This document shows, in pieces, positions 1 to 7,523 of a DNA stretch of 64,000 nt (its first letter is position 1; each line of letters begins with the position of its first letter). A program made the translations under genes and the position numbers. The notes beneath the pieces were generated by a model. It saw only the letters and a list, made by a program, of their open reading frames with translations. It did no database searches and had not been told where the DNA came from. The DNA lies in NCBI RefSeq assembly GCF_900103175.1, contig NZ_FNLF01000002.1:3362136-3426135 (forward strand), written 5' to 3'. Source of the stretch: Tsukamurella pulmonis (GTDB lineage Bacteria > Actinomycetota > Actinomycetes > Mycobacteriales > Mycobacteriaceae).

Positions 1-202
1 TCACGACCCGCCGGGCGGTCGCGCCGCACGGATAGGCCAGTGCCAGCGCGAGCAGACCGGCGAGCATCACCGTCACCAGCGCCGCCCAGCGCACCGCGCG
101 CAGCCACGCCGCGCTCTCCTGCGGCTCAGCGGCGGAGCACGCCCCGTCGCACGGGGAGACCTGCTGCCAGGGGTGCCGGGGCAGTTCCGCGACGGGGATC
201 AT
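1..202 (-). CDS. PlsC-like 1-acylglycerol-3-phosphate acyltransferase, N-terminal fragment
   Basis: Only the first 67 codons lie in the window; the gene runs off the left edge. The visible part has a polar N-terminus (MIPVAELPRHPW), a CDGAC cysteine pair and one hydrophobic segment (about residues 41-56, LVTVMLAGLLALAYP), as in membrane-attached PlsC acyltransferases. The HX4D catalytic motif would lie outside, so the family call rests mainly on context: its ATG is 2 nt after the stop of the OlsB-like acyltransferase gene, exactly as Rv3026c follows Rv3027c in M. tuberculosis. Role (inferred): acyl transfer to lysophosphatidate in phospholipid synthesis. Confidence 0.5.
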   Translation of the reverse strand, partial: MIPVAELPRHPWQQVSPCDGACSAAEPQESAAWLRAVRWAALVTVMLAGLLALALAYPCGATARRVV

Positions 203-204
203 CG

Positions 205-1005
205 CTAGATGCTTCCCGCCGCCTGCTGCAGGCGTTCGAGGTAGCGGACGTTGAACCGCCTGCGGTCGATGATCATCGGGAAGTCCGCGACGTCGAAGAC
301 CGGATCGAAGCTCGGGGCGCCGAGGATCTCCGCGTTCATCCGCAGGTAGCCCGTCACCAGCGGCGGGAAGGTGCGGCGGGAGGCGGGCTCGGCCGTGATC
401 TCCTCGACCTCGTTCCGCGGGGTCACCACCCACTGCGCGCGGTGCTTGGCGTCGACCAGCTCGCGCACGGCGCGGACCGTCGCACCGCGGTCGTACCCCT
501 CGTACTGCATCGGAACGCTCACCGCGCCCATCGCGTACCGGATGCCCCGCAGATCGCTGTAGGCGAGCAGGCCCGCCCACATCAGGCACAGCACACCGCC
601 GGTGCGGTGGTCGGCGCGGACGCAGGCCCGGCCCATCTCCAGCGTCTCGGGCCGGATGTGATCGAGCGCATCCAAGTCGAACTCGGTTGCCAGGTACAGG
701 CCGCCGGCGGCGATGGCCCCGGGCGGCGGCAGGATCCGGTAGCAGCCCACGACCTGATCGCTCGGCTTGTGCCGGATCACGAGGTGGTCGCAGAACTCGT
801 CGAAGCGATCGGCGTCCCGGCCGTCGACGACGCCGGCCATCGAGGCCTCGAACCCCGGCTCGGTGCCGAAGACCTCGTAGCGCAACCGCTGCACGGTCTC
901 GATGTCGTCCGCACGGGTGGTGAGCACGACCTCGTACTCGGCTCCGTCGATCAGCGTCTCGTGGGCAGAGGTTCGGCCGGTGACCAGTGTTCCCGGAGTT
1001 CTCAT
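205..1005 (-). CDS. OlsB/hemolysin-like GNAT-fold acyltransferase (Rv3027c type)
   Basis: 266 residues. The segment at about 122-136 (LEMGRACVRADHRTG) matches the E-x-GR-x-x-V-x-x-x-x-R-x-G block of the Acetyltransf_5 family, which includes ornithine lipid acyltransferase OlsB and autoinducer-synthase-like acyltransferases. A second conserved block (DEFCDHLVIRH, about 69-79) lies before it. The family uses acyl-ACP or acyl-CoA as donor; the acceptor here is unknown. It sits directly upstream of the PlsC-like gene with a 2-nt gap, so the two are probably co-transcribed and act together in lipid acylation. In M. tuberculosis the next genes upstream are etfA/etfB; here 13 kb of accessory genes intervene. 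Confidence 0.8.
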   Translation of the reverse strand: MRTPGTLVTGRTSAHETLIDGAEYEVVLTTRADDIETVQRLRYEVFGTEPGFEASMAGVVDGRDADRFDEFCDHLVIRHKPSDQVVGCYRILPPPGAIAAGGLYLATEFDLDALDHIRPETLEMGRACVRADHRTGGVLCLMWAGLLAYSDLRGIRYAMGAVSVPMQYEGYDRGATVRAVRELVDAKHRAQWVVTPRNEVEEITAEPASRRTFPPLVTGYLRMNAEILGAPSFDPVFDVADFPMIIDRRRFNVRYLERLQQAAGSI

Positions 1006-1108
1006 GGCGCTCAGGGTGGGCGCGGGAGACGACGGGGCGGTGAACCGCGACCGCGCGGGTCGGTGAACCCTTGCCGAACGAGGGTGAATAGCGGGCTACG
1101 CGACGGTG

Positions 1109-1927
1109 CTACAGCGCGGTGCGCCCGATGGTCGGCGGCATCGACGCCACGTACTCCGCCGCCTCCGCGAACTGCAACGAGGTGATCGTGCCGCCGAGGG
1201 GAAGCTCCGGTTCGACCGGCTCGATCACGCACTCGGCGGCCAGCAGCTCGTCGACGGTGCCGTACCGCGCCACCGCTCGCAGCTGCGACCACGTGGGCGG
1301 CAGCAGGAAGCGGCGCCCCGCGGACCAGTCCTCGAGCGCCTGCGCCGCCGTGCACCAGCCGGCCTCCTCGACCTCGCTGGTCCGATCGTCGGCCTGCTGC
1401 CCGGCCGGCAGAGCCGCGAGGAAGAACCGGGTGTCGTAGCGGCGCTTCTCGTTCTTCGGCGTGATCCAGTGGGCCAGCGGCCGCAGCAGGTCGGCGCGCA
1501 GGACCAGCCCCTCCTCGCGGAGGAACTGGGCGAGGGAGAGCTCCTTGGCCTCGAGCCTGCGCCGCGCGGGCGCGAGGGCGGAGACGTCCGGCGCGCCGCC
1601 GTCACCGTCGGAGACCAGGAGCACGCCGCACTCCTCGAAGGTCTCGCGCACCGCCGCGCACACCAGCTGGCGCGCATCGCGTTCGGTGGCGCCGAAACGC
1701 TCGGCCCACCACGGGGCTTCGGGCCCCTGCCAGGCGAGGTCGGCCTCGCCGTCGCGGGGGTCCACGCCGCCGCCGGGGAAGACGGTCATACCGCCGGCGA
1801 AGGCCATCTGCTGGACGCGACGTTGGAGGAAGACCTCGATCCCGTCCGCGCCGTCGCGCACCAGCACGACGGTGGCGGCGTCCTTGGGCACCGGAGGCGC
1901 CGAGGGAGATTCGATGTTCGAAGACAT
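1109..1927 (-). CDS. NUDIX hydrolase, NUDT19-like
   Basis: 272 residues from the ATG at 1927; the frame stays open far upstream but without family similarity, so this start (MSSNIESP) is preferred. The Nudix box is split: PGGGVDP at 51-57 and RETFEECG at 94-101, with roughly 30 extra residues between them, as in NUDT19-type CoA/ADP-ribose pyrophosphatases. The glutamates of RExxEExG bind the catalytic metal. Expected reaction: hydrolysis of a nucleoside diphosphate linked to another group; the substrate cannot be read from sequence. The C-terminal half (RRYDTRFFLAALPAGQ, then GRRFLLPPTWSQL) is clearly paralogous to the NUDIX protein at 31.6-32.2 kb. Confidence 0.85.
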   Translation of the reverse strand: MSSNIESPSAPPVPKDAATVVLVRDGADGIEVFLQRRVQQMAFAGGMTVFPGGGVDPRDGEADLAWQGPEAPWWAERFGATERDARQLVCAAVRETFEECGVLLVSDGDGGAPDVSALAPARRRLEAKELSLAQFLREEGLVLRADLLRPLAHWITPKNEKRRYDTRFFLAALPAGQQADDRTSEVEEAGWCTAAQALEDWSAGRRFLLPPTWSQLRAVARYGTVDELLAAECVIEPVEPELPLGGTITSLQFAEAAEYVASMPPTIGRTAL

Positions 1928-1986
1928 TCGCTCACCGTATCGGACGGGCGGCCGCGAATGTCCGGTTCGAGCGGGACCGTCGCCGG

Positions 1987-2349
1987 TCAGTCGAGGCGCA
2001 GCGCCTCGCGCAGGGCCACCGCGCCGCTGTCGATCTCGCGGATCAGGTCGGCGAGTTCGTCGCACGCCCGCCCGTCCGACGATGCCGCGGCCGCGCGGAG
2101 CCGCTGGACGGCCCGCCGGAAGGCGTGCTCGTAACCGCCGCCGTAGAGGTCGGGCGGACCGGCACCGCCGGGAACGACCGACGGTGCGGCCCCGAGACGG
2201 GAGGCGAGGCCGGACGCGCTCTCGGCCAGTGCCGCGGTCAGCTCCCCGACGGTGCGCTCCCCGGCGGGAGCTGCGAGGTCGGCCGAAACCGCCTCCGACA
2301 GGAGTGCGGCGTACTCCTCGGCCGCCCGGTGCAGATCGCATGTGTCCAT
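1987..2349 (-). CDS. Hypothetical protein, possibly DinB/mycothiol-enzyme-like helical fold
   Basis: 120 residues from the ATG at 2349 (MDTCDLHRAAEEYAALL). The protein is alanine-rich and predicted helical, with GERTVGELTAALAESASGL near residue 30-50, reminiscent of the short four-helix DinB/maleylpyruvate isomerase-like proteins common in actinobacteria. It lacks the usual metal-binding histidine triad, so an enzyme role is doubtful. It is divergent from the marR gene at 2447, and a pair of direct repeats lies between them, which suggests shared control. Function unknown. Confidence 0.55.
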   Translation of the reverse strand: MDTCDLHRAAEEYAALLSEAVSADLAAPAGERTVGELTAALAESASGLASRLGAAPSVVPGGAGPPDLYGGGYEHAFRRAVQRLRAAAASSDGRACDELADLIREIDSGAVALREALRLD

Positions 2350-2390
2350 GACGCCCCCAGTAGGTTCCAATGGTCGGTGATACAGCAATA

Positions 2391-2430
2391 CCGTGCACCA
2401 CAGTAGACGATTTCCGTGCACCGCGGTAGA
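2391..2430. promoter_or_regulatory. Direct repeats, candidate MarR operator
   Basis: Two 17-bp direct repeats (ccgtgcaccacagtaga at 2391-2407 and ccgtgcaccgcggtaga at 2414-2430) agree at 15 of 17 positions with a 23-bp period, about two helical turns. Each holds the palindrome GTGCAC. They lie between the divergent hypothetical gene and marR, 17 bp before the marR start, which fits autoregulation by the MarR protein. Confidence 0.45.
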
Positions 2431-2446
2431 GGATCATGGAGGAGCG

Positions 2447-2875
2447 ATGGCGACCGAGGAACCCGGCACCGAGCCCGACCTGGCGGAGGCGATCGGCGTG
2501 CTGGGGCGCCGGTTGCTGGCCGCCGAGGAGCCGATCCTGCGCGAGGCGGGCGTCTCGATGTGGGAGTACGCCATCCTCACCACGCTGCTGCGCGGCGGCG
2601 CGGTCTCGCAGGTCGAGCTGTCGCGCCGCACGGGGCGTGACACCACGCGCCTCGGCAAGCACCTGAGCGACTTGGAATCCCGCGGGCTGATCGCGCGCGA
2701 GCAGGCCGACGACGCGCGACGGCGCACCGTCAGCGCGACCGGCGCGGGGGCGGACGCCCAGCGGCGCGCGAAGGACGGGATCCGTCGGGCGGAGGACGCG
2801 ATGCTCGCAGCCCGGCTCTCCGGCGAGGAAGCCGCGACGCTGCGCCGCCTCCTCCTCCGCCTGTCCGAGGACTGA
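2447..2875 (+). CDS. MarR-family transcriptional regulator
   Basis: 142 residues from the ATG at 2447, chosen because GGAGGAG precedes it at a proper distance; an upstream in-frame start has no such site. The winged helix-turn-helix covers about residues 50-99 (SQVELSRRTGRDTTRLGKHL, then ESRGLIAREQADDARRRTVS for the recognition helix and wing), flanked by helical dimerisation segments. MarR proteins usually repress neighbouring genes and release DNA on binding small aromatic or oxidising compounds. Candidate targets are the divergent hypothetical gene and the downstream oxygenase at 3006. Confidence 0.88.
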   Translation: MATEEPGTEPDLAEAIGVLGRRLLAAEEPILREAGVSMWEYAILTTLLRGGAVSQVELSRRTGRDTTRLGKHLSDLESRGLIAREQADDARRRTVSATGAGADAQRRAKDGIRRAEDAMLAARLSGEEAATLRRLLLRLSED

Positions 2876-2876
2876 A

Positions 2877-2909
2877 CGGGGCCCGACGGCGCGCTGCGAC
2901 CGGGCCCCG
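2877..2909 (+). terminator. Hairpin after marR
   Basis: CGGGGCCCG at 2877-2885 pairs perfectly with CGGGCCCCG at 2901-2909 (9 bp, 15-nt loop), starting just after the marR stop. No T-tract follows, as is common for actinobacterial stem-only terminators. Confidence 0.5.
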
Positions 2910-3005
2910 GCGCCGCCCCGGACGGGTTTCGTGCGATGCCTTGACCGGCGGACTCACCGGCTGTCATGGTCGTAGTCACGGGATGGAAGTTAAGGAGCGT
3001 TCAGC

Positions 3006-4316
3006 ATGACGCACTACCCGGAACTCGCGGAGCGCGTGCGCTCCCAGGCGGCCCTGCAGCCGGACCTCTACGGCGACATCGACTTCGACACCGCGCCCCA
3101 TCGACACACCGCCGACCCGGAGGTCCGCTCCACCCTGCGCCCGCGGGTCGGCAGGCGCTCCGCGACGCTCGAGGACCCGCGGACCGTGGAGCTCATCGCG
3201 ACCACCACGCTGCTCGGCGACGTCGTCGCGGATCCGTACGCCGCGCTGGAGCCGCGCTTCGGGACCAAGACCCTGGTCTCGATGCTCCGCCGCGCCTGTC
3301 GGGAAGGGATCGACGCCGTCCCCGACGCGCCGGAGGAACTGCGCGCGTTCCTCGCCGCGATGGAGGACACCCCGGCGTGGGGCGATCCGGGGATGGTCGA
3401 AGAGGGCGCCCGCCTCGCGCGGGTCGGCTCTGCACTGACGTCCCCGTTCATCACGCGCGGCGTCTTCCTCGCGACCTTCCTCAACACCTACGCGGCGCTC
3501 CCCATGGCGCTGACCGGCGCCCTGTCCGGCAAGCGCGCGGCGCGGCGGATCAACGAGACCGCGAACTTCTTCGCGGTGACCACACTGCCGGGCGCCCTCG
3601 AACGGCACCGGGAGGGCTTCGAGGCGGCCGCGATGGTGCGGCTGATGCACTCGATGGTGCGCTTCCACGCGCTGACCCGGCCGGGTGCGTGGGACCGCGC
3701 GGTGTACGGCATCCCGATCCCCCAGGTCGACCAGATGCCGGCGGGCACCATCGGCAGCTATCTGCTGGCGATCAGGGCGCTCCGCGAGCGGCGCGACTTC
3801 GACGCCCACGAACGCGCGATCGTCGAGTTCAACCGCTACCGCTGCTTCGTGCTGGGCCTGCCGGAGGAACTGCTGCCCACGACACCGAAGGGCATCGTCG
3901 CGGTCTTCAACGGCCGGGCCGCGCTGCTGCGGGACGACTTCGACGACGAGACCTGCGGCGCGCTGGTGCGGTCATCGATGGAGGCCTACCTCCGGCCCGG
4001 CCACAGCCCCTTCGACGAGGTGGCGAGTCTCGTCGAGAAGGCGTGGAGCAAGACCTCGTTCGCGCTCGCCTTCTGCAGCGGCAAGCCCGCCAAGGCGGCG
4101 CGGATGGGCGTGGACTTCACCCCGCTCGACGTGGCCCTGGTCGCGGTCACCGCCCCTTTCATCGGCGGCCGCACGATCGCCGCGGAGATCGGCGCCCGGA
4201 TCCCGGTGGTGCGCACCGGCGTCGACATCTACCTCACCCGGCTTATCCACCAGCGTCTCGCGACGTACGGTCATCCCGAGTTCGTCTCCGACGGAGCGAC
4301 TTACGCCCGCACCTGA
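3006..4316 (+). CDS. MpaB/latex-clearing-protein-like oxygenase (DUF2236)
   Basis: 436 residues, full length for the family, with an AAGGAG site before the ATG. The DUF2236 core is recognisable in the RVGSALTSPFITRGVFLATF stretch (about 139-158) and in the R-x-x-H-x-x-x-R-x-H block at 212-221 (RLMHSMVRFH), where histidine and arginine residues are conserved in the latex-clearing and mycophenolic-acid MpaB families. Lcp members are heme b oxygenases that cleave polyisoprene; others have unknown substrates. There is no signal peptide, so it is probably cytoplasmic and not a rubber-degrading exoenzyme. Its stop overlaps the end of the convergent MFS gene by 16 bp. Confidence 0.8.
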   Translation: MTHYPELAERVRSQAALQPDLYGDIDFDTAPHRHTADPEVRSTLRPRVGRRSATLEDPRTVELIATTTLLGDVVADPYAALEPRFGTKTLVSMLRRACREGIDAVPDAPEELRAFLAAMEDTPAWGDPGMVEEGARLARVGSALTSPFITRGVFLATFLNTYAALPMALTGALSGKRAARRINETANFFAVTTLPGALERHREGFEAAAMVRLMHSMVRFHALTRPGAWDRAVYGIPIPQVDQMPAGTIGSYLLAIRALRERRDFDAHERAIVEFNRYRCFVLGLPEELLPTTPKGIVAVFNGRAALLRDDFDDETCGALVRSSMEAYLRPGHSPFDEVASLVEKAWSKTSFALAFCSGKPAKAARMGVDFTPLDVALVAVTAPFIGGRTIAAEIGARIPVVRTGVDIYLTRLIHQRLATYGHPEFVSDGATYART

Positions 4317-5701
4317 ACCGACTCCTCCGGATCGCGCACCGTGAGGAACGCGACCAGGCCACCGGCCGCGCAGAGCGCCGCGGAGACGAGCATCGCCCGC
4401 GCGAAGCCGCCCTCCAGCGACGGCCCGCTCGGATCCGTGATCCCGACCGCGAGGGGCAGCACGGCGACGGCGAGCAGGCTCGCGAAGCGGGAGATCGCGT
4501 TGTTGGCGCCGGACGCGGCGCCGACGTACTGCGGCGGCACCGCCGCGAGCACGGTGGACGTGAGCGGGGCGACCGTCATCGCCATGCCCAGCCCGAAGAC
4601 CACGATGCCGGGCAGCACCCCGCTCGCATAACCCGCCCCGGGGACCACCCGCATCAGCAGCGCCAGCCCGATGCCCGCCACCAGGGGGCCACAGGTCATC
4701 AGCGCCCGCGGACCGGTGCGCTGGGCCAGCGCACCCATCCGCCCGGAGAGCAGCAGCATGATGAGCGTGAACGGCGCGAACGCCAGCCCGGCCTCGAGCG
4801 CCGAGTACCCCAGGTTCGACTGCAGGTGCAGGGAGAGCAGGAACAGCGCCCCGCCGAGACCGGTGTAGACGGCCAGGGTCACGACGTTGGTGCCGGTGAA
4901 CTGCGCCGACCGGAACAGTCGCAGCGGGACGAGCGGGTCCGCGGCGCGGTGCTCGATCGCCGGGAAGGCCGCGATCCCGAGCACGCCGACGACGAGCGCC
5001 GCCACGACCACCGGCGTCCATCCCTGCACCGGGGCCTCGATCAGCGCGAACGTCACCCCGCCCAGGCCGACGGTGACGGCGCCGGCGCCCGCCACGTCGA
5101 GCGGGCCCCGTTCCCGCGCGTCGCGAATGCGCGGCACGTGGCGGACGGTGAGCAGCAGCGCCACCGCGGCGAGCGGCACGTTGATCAGGAAGACCCAGCG
5201 CCAGGATGCGACGTCGACGAGCCAGCCCCCGACGAACGGACCGAGCGCGGAGGAGACACCACTCAGGCCCGCCCACAGTCCGATCGCCCGGCCGCGGTCC
5301 TCCACCCGGATGACGGTCTCGATCATCGCGAGGCTGCTGGGCACGAGCAGCGCCCCGCCGATGCCCTGCACCACCCGCGCCAGGATCAGGGACTCCCCCG
5401 TCGGGGCGAGTCCGCACGCGATCGAGGCGAGGGTGAAGAGCACCAGGCCCGCGAGGAACACCAGGCGCCGGTCGTACCGGTCGCCGAGCGCGCCACCCAG
5501 CAGCAACAGGGCGCTCAGCGTCAGCAGGTACCCGTCGAGCACCCACTGCAGCACCGACAGCCCGCCACCGAGGTCGCCGCCGATCGCGGGCAGCGCCACG
5601 TTGACCACGGAGCCGTCCAGGAAGGCGACCCCCGATCCCAGGGCCGCGGCGGTGATCAGCCAGCGGCCCGACGCCGACGACAGCGCCAGTCGCTCCGTCA
5701 C
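4301..5701 (-). CDS. MFS drug:H+ antiporter, DHA2 (EmrB/QacA) family
   Basis: 466 residues from the GTG at 5701 (VTERLALSSASGRW); an upstream ATG would add a charged, non-conserved leader. Typical DHA2 motifs are present: FLDGSVVNVALPAIGGDL in the first transmembrane helix, LGDRYDRRLV as the MFS loop 2-3 signature, and ARVVQGIGGALLVPSSLAMI in helices 4-5. About 14 hydrophobic segments can be counted. Probable role: proton-driven export of hydrophobic drugs or dyes across the cytoplasmic membrane. It ends inside the tail of the oxygenase gene and no regulator is directly attached. Confidence 0.88.
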   Translation of the reverse strand: MTERLALSSASGRWLITAAALGSGVAFLDGSVVNVALPAIGGDLGGGLSVLQWVLDGYLLTLSALLLLGGALGDRYDRRLVFLAGLVLFTLASIACGLAPTGESLILARVVQGIGGALLVPSSLAMIETVIRVEDRGRAIGLWAGLSGVSSALGPFVGGWLVDVASWRWVFLINVPLAAVALLLTVRHVPRIRDARERGPLDVAGAGAVTVGLGGVTFALIEAPVQGWTPVVVAALVVGVLGIAAFPAIEHRAADPLVPLRLFRSAQFTGTNVVTLAVYTGLGGALFLLSLHLQSNLGYSALEAGLAFAPFTLIMLLLSGRMGALAQRTGPRALMTCGPLVAGIGLALLMRVVPGAGYASGVLPGIVVFGLGMAMTVAPLTSTVLAAVPPQYVGAASGANNAISRFASLLAVAVLPLAVGITDPSGPSLEGGFARAMLVSAALCAAGGLVAFLTVRDPEESVQVRA

Positions 5702-5843
5702 GACCGCGCCGTCTCCGCGTCCGGGAGGTCCGTCCGCACGTGCTCCGCCGGGCTCGTCATCTGCGCTCCTACGGTTCCCGCCGCGATCCACGGTCGGTTC
5801 CGCGGCACCGCTCGATGGTAGGCCCGTTCCGCCCGGCGCGCGC

Positions 5844-6332
5844 TCAGCCCGCGCGCCCGGCGCCTCCGCCCATCAGCGCGGCGGCGCCGTAGGAGGCGGC
5901 TACTCCTCCGGCCAGCATCGCGACGGTGCCGGGGAGCAGTTCCGTGGCCGGCCTCCTCACCCCGGCGCGAGTCAGCCGGGACGACGCCCACAGCCAGAAC
6001 GGCAGCACCGCCACCGGCGTCGTGGCGACGCCGGGCGCGTAGCCCTGGAACCGTGCGGCGATCGCGAGGTGCGAGAAGCCGTGCAGCCCGTAGGCGAGCA
6101 GGGCCGACTGGTACCACGCGGAACGACCGCCCGTGCGGACCCCGTCGAGCGCCGCCGCCCCGACCATCGCTCCCATGACGCCGATGGCTCGGCGCGCCCA
6201 TCCGTCCGAGACCGGGAGCCCGTGCGCCCGCGCCCACGGTCCGATCGTGAACCACTCCTCCGCGTCGTGGATCGCCCAGGCCGCGAACAGGCCCGCCGTA
6301 GCGAACACCGGTGTTTCGATACGTTCCGTCAT
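5844..6332 (-). CDS. HXXEE-motif membrane protein
   Basis: 162 residues from the ATG at 6332. The first helix carries H22-D-A-E-E26 (AIHDAEEWF), the signature of the HXXEE domain family, followed by about four further hydrophobic segments and a GLHGFSHL histidine pair. The family is uncharacterised, small and integral to the membrane; buried His/Glu suggests metal or proton chemistry, but nothing is proven. It is divergent from a tetR gene with only 23 bp between the start codons and a perfect operator-like palindrome across its own start, so it is very probably the TetR target. Confidence 0.8.
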   Translation of the reverse strand: MTERIETPVFATAGLFAAWAIHDAEEWFTIGPWARAHGLPVSDGWARRAIGVMGAMVGAAALDGVRTGGRSAWYQSALLAYGLHGFSHLAIAARFQGYAPGVATTPVAVLPFWLWASSRLTRAGVRRPATELLPGTVAMLAGGVAASYGAAALMGGGAGRAG

Positions 6333-6349
6333 GTAACGGAATCTATACT
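6324..6349. promoter_or_regulatory. Shared operator and divergent -10 region, HXXEE gene / tetR
   Basis: TTCCGT at 6324-6329 and ACGGAA at 6336-6341 form a perfect 6+6 inverted repeat with a 6-bp spacer that contains the HXXEE start codon. TATACT at 6344-6349 is a good -10 for tetR, with the GTG 6 nt later (leaderless). On the other strand TATAGA (6347-6342) is a -10 with the HXXEE ATG 9 nt later. One TetR-bound site would block both transcripts. Confidence 0.6.
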
Positions 6350-6355
6350 GAGGAC

Positions 6356-6955
6356 GTGCCCTCAGCAAGCCCCGGACGACCGCGCAGCGCCGCCGTCGAA
6401 CGCGCCATCGTCGACGCCGTCCTCGTCGAGTTGCAGACCGTCGGCTACCACGGCCTGACCATCGAGACGGTCGCGCGCCGGGCCGGCGTCGGCAGGCCGA
6501 CGATCTACCGCCGCTGGCCGGACCGCGACGCCCTCGTCGTCGGGGCACTGATCGCGACGGTCCCGCCCCTCACGCCCGCCACCAGCGACGATCCCGTCGC
6601 CGACCTTCGGGCGTCGGCGTCCGCCTTTCTCGCAGGGATCGCCCACTCCCCCGCGGCCCGCGCGGTCCTCGCCGTGCACGCGGTCGGTGCGCACCGCCCG
6701 GACCTCCGCGCTGCTCTCCACGAGCACTACCTCGCCCCGCGCGCGGAGGCCCTCGCCGGTACCATCGCCCGGGCCCGGACGGCGGGCGCGATCCGGCCCG
6801 AGGTCACCGACGACCAGGTGCGCGACCTCCTCTTCGGCCCCGCCGTCTACCGGTGGCTGATGCTGGGCGATGTGCCGGACGAGGGCGAGACCGGCGCGCT
6901 CCTCGACCTCGCCCTCGCCGCCGTCGGCCCCCGGAGCGACTCACCCCCTTCGTGA
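6356..6955 (+). CDS. TetR-family transcriptional regulator
   Basis: 199 residues from the GTG at 6356, which lies 6 nt after a TATACT -10 box and so is probably a leaderless start; a longer in-frame start would run through the operator. The N-terminal helix-turn-helix is clear at about 34-56 (LTIETVARRAGVGRPTIYRR), followed by WPDRDALVVGAL, typical of TetR domain helix 4. The C-terminal ligand domain (about 60-199) is variable, as usual. It probably represses itself and the divergent HXXEE membrane protein. Inducer unknown. Confidence 0.9.
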   Translation: MPSASPGRPRSAAVERAIVDAVLVELQTVGYHGLTIETVARRAGVGRPTIYRRWPDRDALVVGALIATVPPLTPATSDDPVADLRASASAFLAGIAHSPAARAVLAVHAVGAHRPDLRAALHEHYLAPRAEALAGTIARARTAGAIRPEVTDDQVRDLLFGPAVYRWLMLGDVPDEGETGALLDLALAAVGPRSDSPPS

Positions 6956-6980
6956 TCCGCCGTCGCCCTCCTACCCCGGC

Positions 6981-7427
6981 TCAGGGCACGTCGAACGCGC
7001 CGCTGCCCGGCGTGGGGACCAGCACCACCGCGACGGTGCCGGTGCTGACGAACCGTGCCGTGTAGGTGACACGGCCACTGCCCGTCGACGCGAGAGCCGA
7101 CTCGGGCACCTGCCCGAGCGTGAAGGGCTTGACGGTGACCGAGCCGCGGGCACCGGTGCGCAGGTTGCGGTAGTCGATCCGCACCAGCGACATGTACGAG
7201 TTGTAGCCGACGGAACTGTGCGCAGCGAGCCGTACCTCCCCGGGCCGACCGGTCGTGTCGGCCCCGATCCGGGTGGTGAACGGCTGGGGGATCCCCAGGC
7301 CCGCGACCTGGACGGCGGTCAGCGGGACCTGCGGGACGGACAGCGGCGCCGCTTGCGCCGGCGCCGCGCCCACCCCCGCGATCAGACCCGCCGTCGCGAT
7401 CGCCGTGACGAGTTTCTTCGTGTGCAT
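6981..7427 (-). CDS. Secreted hypothetical protein
   Basis: 148 residues with a GGAGGAGGAGA ribosome site before the ATG. The N-terminus (MHTKKLVTAIATAGLIAGVG, then AAPAQA) is a Sec signal peptide with an AQA cleavage site near residue 26. The mature part (about 122 residues) has no cysteines and is rich in V, T, G and S, suggesting a beta-sandwich. A run such as VTYTARFVSTGTVAVVLVP supports strand character. I do not recognise the family. It stands alone between the tetR gene and the membrane acyltransferase on the same strand. Confidence 0.7.
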   Translation of the reverse strand: MHTKKLVTAIATAGLIAGVGAAPAQAAPLSVPQVPLTAVQVAGLGIPQPFTTRIGADTTGRPGEVRLAAHSSVGYNSYMSLVRIDYRNLRTGARGSVTVKPFTLGQVPESALASTGSGRVTYTARFVSTGTVAVVLVPTPGSGAFDVP

Positions 7428-7523
7428 GTCTCCTCCTCCGGTCCGTCCCGCTCCGGCGGATGCCGTCGCGGGTCCTTCACGAAGGACGTCGGGGCCGGCG
7501 TGACGCCCGTTACACCCGCCCGT

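Noticed and set aside
1928-2662. N-terminal extension of the first NUDIX protein upstream of 1927
   Set aside because: The frame is open but arginine-rich and overlaps the antisense of two other genes; family similarity begins right after MSSN.
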